A DNA stretch of 14,134 nt from Cyanobacteria bacterium UBA8803 (lineage in GTDB: Bacteria; Cyanobacteriota; Cyanobacteriia; Cyanobacteriales; Coleofasciculaceae). Positions 6,429 through 14,104 of this stretch are shown piece by piece (within the stretch, counting starts at the first letter, position 1; every line of letters starts with the position of its first letter). The notes below the pieces were generated by a model. The model was not told where the DNA came from. It saw only the letters and a list, made by a program, of their open reading frames with translations, and searched no databases. The stretch is from contig DNXU01000007.1 of assembly GCA_003505715.1 (NCBI GenBank), forward strand, positions 2,997 through 17,130, in the 5' to 3' direction. The position numbers were made by a program, and so were the translations under genes.

Positions 6429-7976
6429 CTAAGATAATTTAGTCAGCCATCCCAACAAGCGCTTAGTATTCGGCGTCAGCAAGGTTCGGCGATAGGCATC
6501 TGCGGCCTTTTTAATCCCTTCTGCCTGAGTTGGATAGGGATGAATTACGCTACTTAACTTACTCAAACCCACCTGCCCCACTATAGCCGTGGTAATTTCA
6601 CTAATCATCTCACCTGCATGACGCGCTACAATCGTTGCCCCGACAATTTCATCCGACCCTTGCTTATGGAGAATTTTAACAAACCCTTCCTCTTCCCCAT
6701 CCGCGATCGCTCGGTCTACAGTACTCAAGGAAATCTTAATCGTATTCACATCAATTCCCTGAGCTTGAGCTTCCTGTTCGTACATCCCCACATGGGCAAT
6801 TTCTGGGTCAGTATAGGTTGCCCAAGGCATCACTAAATTGCTGAGTTTGTAACGTCCTAAGCCCAAGGGAGAAAATAGCGTATTTTTAATAACAATCCGT
6901 GCCGCCGCATCGGCGGCGTGGGTAAACTTCCAATTCATACAGATATCGCCAGCTGCATAAATTTTGGGATTGGTGGTTTGCAAGTAATCATTTACCAAAA
7001 CACCCCTACGCTGGTCGTAGGCTACCTCAACCATTTCTAAATTCAACCCCTCAACATTAGGCGCACGTCCCGCACCCGCTAAAATTTCATCTACTGTAAC
7101 CGACTCTTCAGTGCCGTTACAGGTAAAGTAAAGCGTCTTGCCTTCAGGAGTCTTAACCACCCGCTGCATCTTACACCCTAATACTAAGCGAATTCCTTCC
7201 CGCTTAAAGACGTTCTGTACAATTTCAGCAGCGTCGGCATCTTCCTTATTTAAAATATGAGAGCCGCGATGGAAAAGTATCACCTCACACCCTAAACGGT
7301 GAAACGACTGAGCCAATTCGCAACCAATTGGGCCACCCCCTATCACCGCTAAACGTCGGGGTCGTTCTATAAGAGAAAAGACCGTTTCATTAGTGAGATA
7401 ACCCGCCTCTTCAATTCCCTCAATTGGTGGTTTTACCGCTCTAGCACCTGTAGCAATTACTGCTTTCTTAAACCGGAGGATGCGATCGCCTACTGCTATC
7501 GTATTAGAACTAGCAAAACTGCCATTACCCAAGAACACATCAACCCCAATTTTTTGAAAGCGTTGAGCAGAATCATGATGGCTAATACCCGCTCTTAGCT
7601 TGCGCATCCGTGCCATGACAGCAGGAAAATCCACCTCAATTTGTTCTGGCGGACGGATACCAAAAGCACCTGCTTCCCTGATTTCGGCAACCACGCGAGA
7701 CGACCTAATCACGCATTTAGAAGGCACGCAACCAACATTCAAGCAATCCCCACCCATGAGATGCTTTTCAATTAGGGCAACTTTCAACCCCAGTCCCAAA
7801 CCTGCTGCACCTGCGGCAACAACTAACCCAGCCGTACCAGCACCAATTACGACGAGATCGTAACAATCAGCGGGTTTGGGATTAACCCAATCTGGCGGAT
7901 GAACGTAGTTAACCAATGTCTGGTTATACTCATCCATCGGCGGGACAGTTACTTTCTGGAATGGAGAATTGACCAT
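6429..7976 (-). CDS. MerA-like FAD/NAD(P)-dependent disulfide oxidoreductase
   Basis: This 515-residue pyridine nucleotide-disulfide oxidoreductase belongs with mercuric reductase and dihydrolipoamide dehydrogenase. It has the FAD site GAGTAG (45-50), the redox-active pair in CLNVGCVPSK (Cys78, Cys83), ATGARA (175-180), the NAD(P) site GGGPIG (213-218), the second FAD motif AAGD (341-344) and the dimerisation domain (about 375-495). The C-terminal motif is HPYPTQAE (479-486): Tyr481 sits where lipoamide dehydrogenase has its catalytic His, as in MerA. The heavy-metal-binding N-domain and the C-terminal cysteine pair of classical MerA are both absent, so mercury reduction is doubtful. About 35 extra residues precede the FAD fold. 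AAGGAG lies six bases before the ATG. It follows the TVP38 gene by 107 bases on the same strand, and no merR or merT is nearby. Substrate unknown. Confidence 0.93.
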   Translation of the reverse strand: MVNSPFQKVTVPPMDEYNQTLVNYVHPPDWVNPKPADCYDLVVIGAGTAGLVVAAGAAGLGLGLKVALIEKHLMGGDCLNVGCVPSKCVIRSSRVVAEIREAGAFGIRPPEQIEVDFPAVMARMRKLRAGISHHDSAQRFQKIGVDVFLGNGSFASSNTIAVGDRILRFKKAVIATGARAVKPPIEGIEEAGYLTNETVFSLIERPRRLAVIGGGPIGCELAQSFHRLGCEVILFHRGSHILNKEDADAAEIVQNVFKREGIRLVLGCKMQRVVKTPEGKTLYFTCNGTEESVTVDEILAGAGRAPNVEGLNLEMVEVAYDQRRGVLVNDYLQTTNPKIYAAGDICMNWKFTHAADAAARIVIKNTLFSPLGLGRYKLSNLVMPWATYTDPEIAHVGMYEQEAQAQGIDVNTIKISLSTVDRAIADGEEEGFVKILHKQGSDEIVGATIVARHAGEMISEITTAIVGQVGLSKLSSVIHPYPTQAEGIKKAADAYRRTLLTPNTKRLLGWLTKLS

Positions 7977-8016
7977 AGATCGCTCCTTGAATTAGGGACG
8001 GGTGAGGGGGTGAGGG

Positions 8017-8051
8017 ATTATTAGTAGGGTGCGTTACGCTGTACTAATATT
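8017..8051. repeat. Palindromic repeat relic between the TVP38 and MerA-like genes
   Basis: ATTATTAGTA (8017-8026) pairs with TACTAATATT (8042-8051) at 9 of 10 positions around a 15-base core containing GCGTTACGC. The GGGTGCGTTACGC core resembles a palindrome often seen dispersed in cyanobacterial genomes. No T-run follows on the minus strand, so it is probably not a terminator. Confidence 0.45.
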
Positions 8052-8083
8052 AGTGCCACTTTTCTCTCGTTATTCAGCAAGCC

Positions 8084-8854
8084 CTAGTTAGGGACAGTTT
8101 CGTCTAAAGCCTTCTTGGCAATCTTGGTGATGTAAACTGTTACAGCAACCGTGGCGATAAACCCAATAATTCTAATCGCCCACTGTATGCCGGGGTTAGT
8201 CGGTTGTGACTCGGTGCCAACCATCGCCAGACTACCTGCTAGGGAACCGAGGTACACGTACATTACAGTTCCTGGAATCATACCGACAGAACCAAAAAAA
8301 TAGTCTTTCAGGGAAACTCCGGTTAAACCATAGGCGTAGTTTAAAAGGTTAAAGGGAAACACCGGGGAAAGTCGGGTTAACAGGACAATTTTTAATCCTT
8401 CTCTACCAACAGCTTCGTCAATCGCTTTGAATTTATCGTTACCTTCAATTCTCTTAGCAACCCAACCCCTTGCTAAATAACGTCCTACTAAGAAAGCAGC
8501 AGTTGCTCCCAACGTCGCACCGATAAAGACGTAGAGAGAACCCAAAACCACCCCAAAGACAACGCCAGCACCCAACGTGACAATCGAACCGGGCAAAAAT
8601 GCTACAGTAGCAACGATATAGAGGAGAATAAAAGCGATCGCACCTGTTGGACCAAGGTTTTGAATCCACAGCAAGGCATCCCGCAACAGCTCTTGAGGAT
8701 TGAACCCTTGAGCCTGAGTAGATTCTTGCGCTAAGGCGGGAGTAGTGGCGAGCGCCAGCACAGTGCCAGCTGCCAGTAGCATTAATCCCATTAGCTTAAG
8801 TAGCGTTGTCAGATTCCTGGCACCGGATTGAAGTACTATTACTTTATTTTTCAC
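8084..8854 (-). CDS. TVP38/TMEM64 (VTT domain) family membrane protein
   Basis: This 256-residue inner-membrane protein of the DedA/VTT superfamily has an N-terminal hydrophobic segment (about 17-42) ending in ALAQE that resembles a cleavable signal peptide. It is followed by a hydrophobic segment (70-88), the VTT core with LPGSIVTLGAGVVFG (87-101), the FxxxR-type motif FLVGR (121-125), LLTRLSPVFPFNLLNYAYG (158-176), GMIPGT (191-196) and a last membrane segment (about 224-245). Family members are implicated in lipid scrambling or transport, but the substrate here is unknown. The start is GTG without a good Shine-Dalgarno; Met22 (ATG) is the alternative. It precedes the MerA-like gene, and I recall fusions of the two families in proteobacteria, so the proteins may act together. 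A TTGACA (minus strand, 8968-8963) lies upstream but has no well-spaced -10. Confidence 0.93.
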   Translation of the reverse strand: MKNKVIVLQSGARNLTTLLKLMGLMLLAAGTVLALATTPALAQESTQAQGFNPQELLRDALLWIQNLGPTGAIAFILLYIVATVAFLPGSIVTLGAGVVFGVVLGSLYVFIGATLGATAAFLVGRYLARGWVAKRIEGNDKFKAIDEAVGREGLKIVLLTRLSPVFPFNLLNYAYGLTGVSLKDYFFGSVGMIPGTVMYVYLGSLAGSLAMVGTESQPTNPGIQWAIRIIGFIATVAVTVYITKIAKKALDETVPN

Positions 8855-8969
8855 GATCTTTACGTTTAACTATATATAAGTTAGCTGCTCAGCTTTTCTG
8901 CTGTCGTTGCTCTGTTAATTATTTCACACTCCGTAGCTATACCTTATTCCATGGGAAACCGCTGTCAAC

Positions 8970-9173
8970 TTAAAAATTTTTAGCCGTAGAGGTAACTGGA
9001 TCGAATTCAAATCTCTGTTCGTAATTCGTTTCTCCATAAAGATTAAAGCTGATCGTTGCCTCATCATAGATTGCTTCAACACTATGAATAGCATCTGGCA
9101 TAAAGCTAATATTTGAGCTGCTTAGTTCGATAATCCAAATCTTCCATAAATTTCCCTCTTCCCCATTCCCCAT
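8970..9173 (-). pseudogene. Decayed C-terminal fragment of a cupin-type gene
   Basis: The 67-codon frame ends in a stretch (FMPDAIHSVEAIYDEATISF, then NLYGETNYEQRFEFDPVTST and AKNF) that resembles the C-terminal end of cupin (double-stranded beta-helix) metal proteins related to cysteine dioxygenase. In these the His of PDAIHSV is a metal ligand and a short -LYG- strand follows. The first 20 or so codons come from a GGGGAATGGGGAA polypurine tract and share nothing with the family, so the ATG at 9173 is probably accidental. The N-terminal half with the other metal ligands is absent from the 110 bases before smc. I take this as a truncated remnant. A short independent protein is possible, but no good ribosome binding site is present. 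Confidence 0.5.
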
Positions 9174-9217
9174 TCCCCCTCTCCCTCTTTCATCAGCCTA
9201 ATCCCCGTGCTAACCTG

Positions 9218-9247
9218 TTGAGAATTGTTACCCTTGAGAATTATTAC
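9218..9247 (+). promoter_or_regulatory. Direct repeat and candidate promoter upstream of smc
   Basis: TTGAGAATTGTTAC (9218-9231) is repeated as TTGAGAATTATTAC (9234-9247), 13 of 14 identical with a 16-base period. The first TTGAGA and TTATTA (9241-9246) are 17 bases apart and could be -35/-10, about 40 bases upstream of the smc ATG. The repeat could also be a regulator site. Confidence 0.3.
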
Positions 9248-9284
9248 GGTGAATATCCGTACCTTTGCCTAAACCCTAGCGCCT

Positions 9285-12200
9285 ATGGTGCATATCAAGC
9301 GCGTGGAACTAACTAACTTCAAATCCTTCGGCGGCACGACTCAGATTCCCCTGCTGCCAGGATTTACTGTTGTTTCCGGGCCAAATGGATCGGGTAAATC
9401 TAATATCCTAGATGCCTTGCTATTTTGCCTCGGCCTTGCCAGTTCCAAAGGGATGCGAGCCGAACGCCTGCCGGATTTGGTCAACCATGACAAAGATCGG
9501 CGCGGCACTGTCGAAGCTAGTGTCACGGTAACATTAGATTTATCCGATGCACCGGATATCCTCTCAGCAGATGAGAACAACAATGGTAGGGGCAGGTTGA
9601 ACCGCACTGAAACCCAGCTTGAAACAGAGGAGCAAGATCTTCCCCCTTCCCAATCCGTAGAATGGAGTGTTACCCGACGGCTGCGAGTCACCAAACAAGG
9701 CACTTACACCTCAACGTATTACATTAACGGCGAATCCTGCACCCAGACCGAACTCCACGAACAACTCAACCGTCTGCGGATCTATCCAGAAGGGTATAAC
9801 GTGGTGCTGCAAGGGGATGTCACGAGCATTATTTCCATGAACTCGCGGGAACGGCGACAGATTATTGACGAATTAGCCGGAGTGGCTGCCTTTGACCGCA
9901 AAATTGAAAAGACCAAAGAAACCCTAGCTCAAGTTAAAGAACGGGAAGACAGTTGCCGGATTATCGAACGAGAACTCATTACCCAACGCGATCGCCTCGC
10001 TGCTGACCGCATTAAAGCTGAGAAATACCAAAAACTCCGCACCGAGTTACAACAAAAGCAGCAGTGGGAAGCCGTCCTTAAATGGCGCTTGCTCCAGCAA
10101 CAGGAAGCCCAACTGCAAAGCCAAATTGAGGCAGGCGAGAAGGAAGCAGCCCAACTTACCTTTGAGCTTACGGCCTTAGGGACTCAAATTGGCCAAGCCA
10201 CCACAGAACTCGACCAACTTAACGCTCGCGTCAAAGCCTTGGGTGAAGAAGAACAAGTCGCTGTTGCCTCAACCCTAGCAACTCAACAAGCCGAACAGCG
10301 GCAGTTGCAAAATCGTCAGCAAGAAATAAGCGATCGCCTCCAACAAACCGAGACGAACCTGGAAAGGACAACAGCCGAAATTCAACAGCAAGAGCAACGC
10401 CTAGAACAAATCCGACAACAGCGCCAAAGCCTAGAAACCGAAGTTATTGCCACTCTAGGGCAACAACGGGATACCGCCCAAAACACCCTCAACCAAAGCA
10501 GAGAACGAGCCAATGCGATCGCCTCTGCCTCCGAAGCTTGGGTTCAGCAACAAGCTACCCTCACCCGGCAAATTGAGACCTTACTGCAAACTCTTAACCC
10601 CCAACGCACCGAACAAGCTCAGCTGCAAGAACGTCACACCCAGCTCAGCCGCCAAATTGAAGAGCAAACCCAACTGTTAAAAAATTTAGAACCAGAACTG
10701 GCCAACAAACAAGCTCAAACCCTTGATTTAGAAATCCAATTAACCGCATCTACCCAACACATCCAATCCCTCACCCAATCCCTCACCACTGCCGAACAAG
10801 ACTTGCACCTCCAGCAGGAAACCCAAACCCGACTCTTAGCCGAACAGCGAGACAAACAACGCCAGCTCGATAAGCTCGAAGCCCAAGCTCAAGCTCAACA
10901 AGAAGCCCAAGGCACCTATGCCACTAAAGTTATCCTGCACGCTAACCTACCAGGGGTTTGCGGTTTAGTCGCTCAACTCGGTCGCGTCGAACCCCGTTAC
11001 CAACTTGCCCTAGAAACCGCCGCAGGCGCACGCTTAGGGAATTTAGTTGTCGAAGATGATGGCGTGGCTGCGGCTGGCATTGAGCTACTCAAACAAAAAC
11101 GCGCTGGTCGAGCCACCTTCTTACCCCTCAATAAAATCCAGCCACCTCGATTTTCCACCACCGTAGCCCTTCAATACGCCAGAGGTTTCATCGATTATGC
11201 CCTGAACCTGATTGAGTGCGATCCTCATTACAGGAATGTCTTTGCTTACGTTTTCGGCAGTACAGTTGTCTTTGCTACCCTAAATGAAGCTCGTCCCTAC
11301 CTCGGCCAGCACCGGATTGTCACCTTAGAAGGAGAAATCCTAGAAGTCAGCGGTGCCATGACAGGCGGCAGCAGCACTCACCGTTCAGAATTACATTTTG
11401 GCACTAGTGATGCGGCGGAATCATCGGAAATGATGGGTTTAAGAGATCGCCTCCAGGAACTAGAGCAGATTCTATCCCACTGTCACCAGTTAATTACTCA
11501 AGGCTCGGCATCCGTCAAAGAGCTTACTCAAAAACTGACCCAAGCTAGGGCAAAGCACGCCGAAAACCAGTTACGTTTGGAACAGTTCCACAAAGACATT
11601 CAGAATCTGACGGCGCAACAGGAGCAGGTGCGATCGCTTCTCGCTAAAAACACCCAAGAACTCGCCACCGCTAAAGCACGCCTGCAAACTCTAGATACGG
11701 AGTTACCTGTTCGAGAAGCCCAACTACAAGAACTGCGCCAACAACTCGCCCAGCTCGATCAGTCTCAAACCCCTAACGAGTGGCAACAAATCCAACGCCT
11801 GATCAAAGAGCAAGAAACCCAGCTTAGCGATCGTTCCCAAGCACTCCAAAACGCTGAAAAACAATTGCTTGACTTAGAAAATCAGCAGCATCGGCTATCG
11901 GAGACTATTGCCGAAGGGTATCGACGGGCCCAAGAGCATCAAGGCCAACAGGAGTCTCTCCTAGCACAGCGATCCCAAATCGCGGCTCAGCTAATAGCTG
12001 CCAGCGAGCAAATTGCCCAGACTCAAGCCAATTTAAGCCAGCTCGAACAGAGATTAGGAGAGGCCAAACAACAACGCGATCGCGCCGAGCAAAATCTCAG
12101 AGAACAACACCTGCGCCAGCAACAGCTCTCCTGGCAGCTAGAAAAGCTCCAGGAGACTCAGTCATCAAGACGGGAGGAACTTGCCGCCCTCCAAACTCAG

Positions 12201-13001
12201 TTAGCAAGCCAACAAGCCGAATTACCCGATCCCCTACCCAATATCCCGATGCTAGTAGAGTCAGGAGACGGGGAACTCTCGACTGAAGACCCAGAAGCAT
12301 CCGCTACATCTGCTGCCAACCCCATTGCCACTCAACTCGAACAACTGCAAAAGGAACTGCGGCATGGTCAAAAACGACTTCAGGCCATGGAACCCGTAAA
12401 CATGCTAGCCTTAGAAGAATACGACCGTACTCAAAATCGCTTGCAGGAACTATCTGGAAAGCTAGCTACCCTTGAAGCTGAGCGCACTGAACTGCTGTTA
12501 AGAGTGGAGAACTTCACTACTTTACGATTCCGTGCCTTTAAAGAAGCCTTTGATGCCATTAATGAAAACTTTAAAACCATCTTTGCCCAACTTTCCGATG
12601 GTGATGGTTACCTGCAACTTGATGACCCGGAAGATCCCTTCAACGGCGGACTTAATCTGGTGGCTCACCCCAAAGGTAAACCCGTACAGCGGCTGGCCTC
12701 AATGTCAGGAGGCGAAAAATCTCTCACCGCCCTCAGCTTCATCTTTTCCCTACAGCGCTACCGCCCTTCGCCCTTCTACGCTTTTGATGAAGTCGATATG
12801 TTCTTGGATGGGGCAAATGTCGAGCGATTAGCTAGAATGATCGAACAACAGGCTAAGCTTGCCCAATTTATTGTTGTGAGCCTGCGCCGACCTATGATTG
12901 AGTCTTCCGAGCGGACTATAGGTGTTACTCAAGCCAGAGGAGCTTATACTCAAGTATTAGGATTGAAATTGTCACCCACTAAACGCGATTCGGTAGATTA
13001 A
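9285..13001 (+). CDS. smc: Chromosome segregation protein SMC
   Basis: This 1238-residue chromosome-condensation ATPase acts as a dimer with ScpA/ScpB to organise and segregate the nucleoid. The N-terminal head has Walker A GPNGSGKS (32-39), the Q-loop in VVLQGDVTSII (about residue 175) and RRQIIDELAGV. A Gln/Glu-rich coiled coil (about 200-540), the hinge (about 550-700; starts GVCGLVAQLG, ends EVSGAMTGGSS) and a second coiled coil (about 710-1060) follow. The C-terminal head has the signature MSGGEKS (from about 1140) and Walker B/D-loop FYAFDEVDMFLD (about 1164). The length is slightly above the usual 1,190-1,200, explained by two acidic low-complexity inserts (about 95-124 and 978-1013). 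The ATG has no clear Shine-Dalgarno, and GTG follows directly. Five HIP1 octamers lie inside. The PRC-barrel gene follows on the same strand within 75 bases, so the two are probably co-transcribed. Confidence 0.98.
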   Translation: MVHIKRVELTNFKSFGGTTQIPLLPGFTVVSGPNGSGKSNILDALLFCLGLASSKGMRAERLPDLVNHDKDRRGTVEASVTVTLDLSDAPDILSADENNNGRGRLNRTETQLETEEQDLPPSQSVEWSVTRRLRVTKQGTYTSTYYINGESCTQTELHEQLNRLRIYPEGYNVVLQGDVTSIISMNSRERRQIIDELAGVAAFDRKIEKTKETLAQVKEREDSCRIIERELITQRDRLAADRIKAEKYQKLRTELQQKQQWEAVLKWRLLQQQEAQLQSQIEAGEKEAAQLTFELTALGTQIGQATTELDQLNARVKALGEEEQVAVASTLATQQAEQRQLQNRQQEISDRLQQTETNLERTTAEIQQQEQRLEQIRQQRQSLETEVIATLGQQRDTAQNTLNQSRERANAIASASEAWVQQQATLTRQIETLLQTLNPQRTEQAQLQERHTQLSRQIEEQTQLLKNLEPELANKQAQTLDLEIQLTASTQHIQSLTQSLTTAEQDLHLQQETQTRLLAEQRDKQRQLDKLEAQAQAQQEAQGTYATKVILHANLPGVCGLVAQLGRVEPRYQLALETAAGARLGNLVVEDDGVAAAGIELLKQKRAGRATFLPLNKIQPPRFSTTVALQYARGFIDYALNLIECDPHYRNVFAYVFGSTVVFATLNEARPYLGQHRIVTLEGEILEVSGAMTGGSSTHRSELHFGTSDAAESSEMMGLRDRLQELEQILSHCHQLITQGSASVKELTQKLTQARAKHAENQLRLEQFHKDIQNLTAQQEQVRSLLAKNTQELATAKARLQTLDTELPVREAQLQELRQQLAQLDQSQTPNEWQQIQRLIKEQETQLSDRSQALQNAEKQLLDLENQQHRLSETIAEGYRRAQEHQGQQESLLAQRSQIAAQLIAASEQIAQTQANLSQLEQRLGEAKQQRDRAEQNLREQHLRQQQLSWQLEKLQETQSSRREELAALQTQLASQQAELPDPLPNIPMLVESGDGELSTEDPEASATSAANPIATQLEQLQKELRHGQKRLQAMEPVNMLALEEYDRTQNRLQELSGKLATLEAERTELLLRVENFTTLRFRAFKEAFDAINENFKTIFAQLSDGDGYLQLDDPEDPFNGGLNLVAHPKGKPVQRLASMSGGEKSLTALSFIFSLQRYRPSPFYAFDEVDMFLDGANVERLARMIEQQAKLAQFIVVSLRRPMIESSERTIGVTQARGAYTQVLGLKLSPTKRDSVD

Positions 13002-13072
13002 ATTCGATTATTAGCGTTGAATACTATTGATTGATATTCCAGCAGGAGTCGAGATCGGGATTGCAAAACATA

Positions 13073-14068
13073 ATGATAAGTGAACTAATTCGTCAGCGCT
13101 CCGATATGTTAAATACTCAGGTGATTACTCGCACCGAAGGTAAGCGCTTGGGAGTCGTAAAGGAGCTATTGGTAGACATTGACCGACGCGAGGTTGTAGC
13201 TCTAGGTCTGCGAGACAACCTGCTCTCGATTGCTGGGATGCCTCGCTACATGCTGCTCAGTAGCATTCAACAAATTGGCGATGTCATCCTAGTTGAGGAT
13301 GAAGACGTTATTGAAGATCTTGACGTTGAGGGCTACAGCAGCCTGATTAACAGCGAAGTTATTACAGAAACTGGCGAACTGCTAGGTCGGGTACGGGGCT
13401 TTAAGTTCAACGTGGAAGATGGTAAGTTGGCCTCCCTCATTATCGCCTCTTTAGGTTTGCCCCAAATTCCCGACCAGGTGTTAAGTACCTACGAGTTACC
13501 AATTGAAGAAATTGTCAGCAGTGGCCCGGATCGCTTGATTGTATTTGAGGGTTCCCAAGAACGGTTAATTCAGCTTACAGTAGGAATCTTAGAGCGTCTG
13601 GGTGTGGGCAGACCCCCCTGGGAGCGGGAAGAAGAGGAAGGGTACTATACCCCAGTTACAAGACCGGAGAATCAGCTGGGAACTGGAATTCCCATTAAGG
13701 CACCCGTAGCTCAACCCGTTCAAACAGCTACACCAGTTGAAGAACGCTGGGACGAAGATTGGCAAGAACCGGAACCGGAACCTGTGCGCCGCAAAGTGGT
13801 AGAAGAACGGAAGTACGTTAAAGCTGAACTCGAAGAGGATAATTGGGGCGATGAATGGAGCGATTCTTCCCAACGATCTCGGCGTTATGAGGAACGAGCC
13901 TATGCTGAGTCGGAGTCTTATCAGCGAGACTACGACGATTACGAAGATTATGAAGTCGAGGGGGATGCTTGGGATGATGAGGTGGCGCGAGAACCTTATA
14001 AAGCTCCGCGAGTAAACATTCCAGAACGAACTAAAGCCCCAGAATATGAAGAGGAGGCTGGTTACTGA
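13073..14068 (+). CDS. Tandem PRC-barrel protein with an acidic tail
   Basis: The frame opens at a TTG (13031), but I choose the ATG at 13073 because MISELIRQRSDMLNTQVITR matches the start I recall for cyanobacterial relatives. The protein is then 331 residues. Two PRC-barrel repeats (about 10-85 and 88-165) are visibly related: TQVITRTEGKRLGVVKELLV against SEVITETGELLGRVRGFKFN. A short helical segment (QERLIQLTVGILERLGVG) and a 150-residue tail rich in Glu, Asp, Tyr, Arg and Trp follow (about 183-331; likely disordered). There is no signal peptide, membrane segment or DUF2382. PRC barrels act as adaptor domains, as in photosynthetic reaction centre H subunits and RimM. It begins about 70 bases after smc on the same strand, suggesting co-transcription and perhaps a link to chromosome organisation or division; that is inference. 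AGGAG at 13044-13048 would suit a TTG at 13061 better than this ATG, so the exact start is open. Confidence 0.88.
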   Translation: MISELIRQRSDMLNTQVITRTEGKRLGVVKELLVDIDRREVVALGLRDNLLSIAGMPRYMLLSSIQQIGDVILVEDEDVIEDLDVEGYSSLINSEVITETGELLGRVRGFKFNVEDGKLASLIIASLGLPQIPDQVLSTYELPIEEIVSSGPDRLIVFEGSQERLIQLTVGILERLGVGRPPWEREEEEGYYTPVTRPENQLGTGIPIKAPVAQPVQTATPVEERWDEDWQEPEPEPVRRKVVEERKYVKAELEEDNWGDEWSDSSQRSRRYEERAYAESESYQRDYDDYEDYEVEGDAWDDEVAREPYKAPRVNIPERTKAPEYEEEAGY

Positions 14069-14084
14069 GGGAGTTCGGGAAAAT

Positions 14085-14104
14085 AAACGAGCCAGTCGTT
14101 TTTT
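14085..14104 (+). terminator. Possible terminator after the smc-PRC pair
   Basis: AAACGA (14085-14090) pairs with TCGTTT (14096-14101) around GCCAG, and the T-run reaches 14104 (six T). It lies 17 bases after the stop codon at 14068. The stem has only six pairs, so it is weak, but position and orientation fit. Confidence 0.4.

Noticed and set aside
6429..7976. Mercury resistance operon
   Set aside because: No merR, merT or merP nearby, no metal-binding N-domain and no C-terminal cysteine pair; only the MerA-like core is present.
9341..9703. 120-codon minus-strand frame inside smc
   Set aside because: It lies opposite the highly conserved SMC head and Walker A region; shadow frame.
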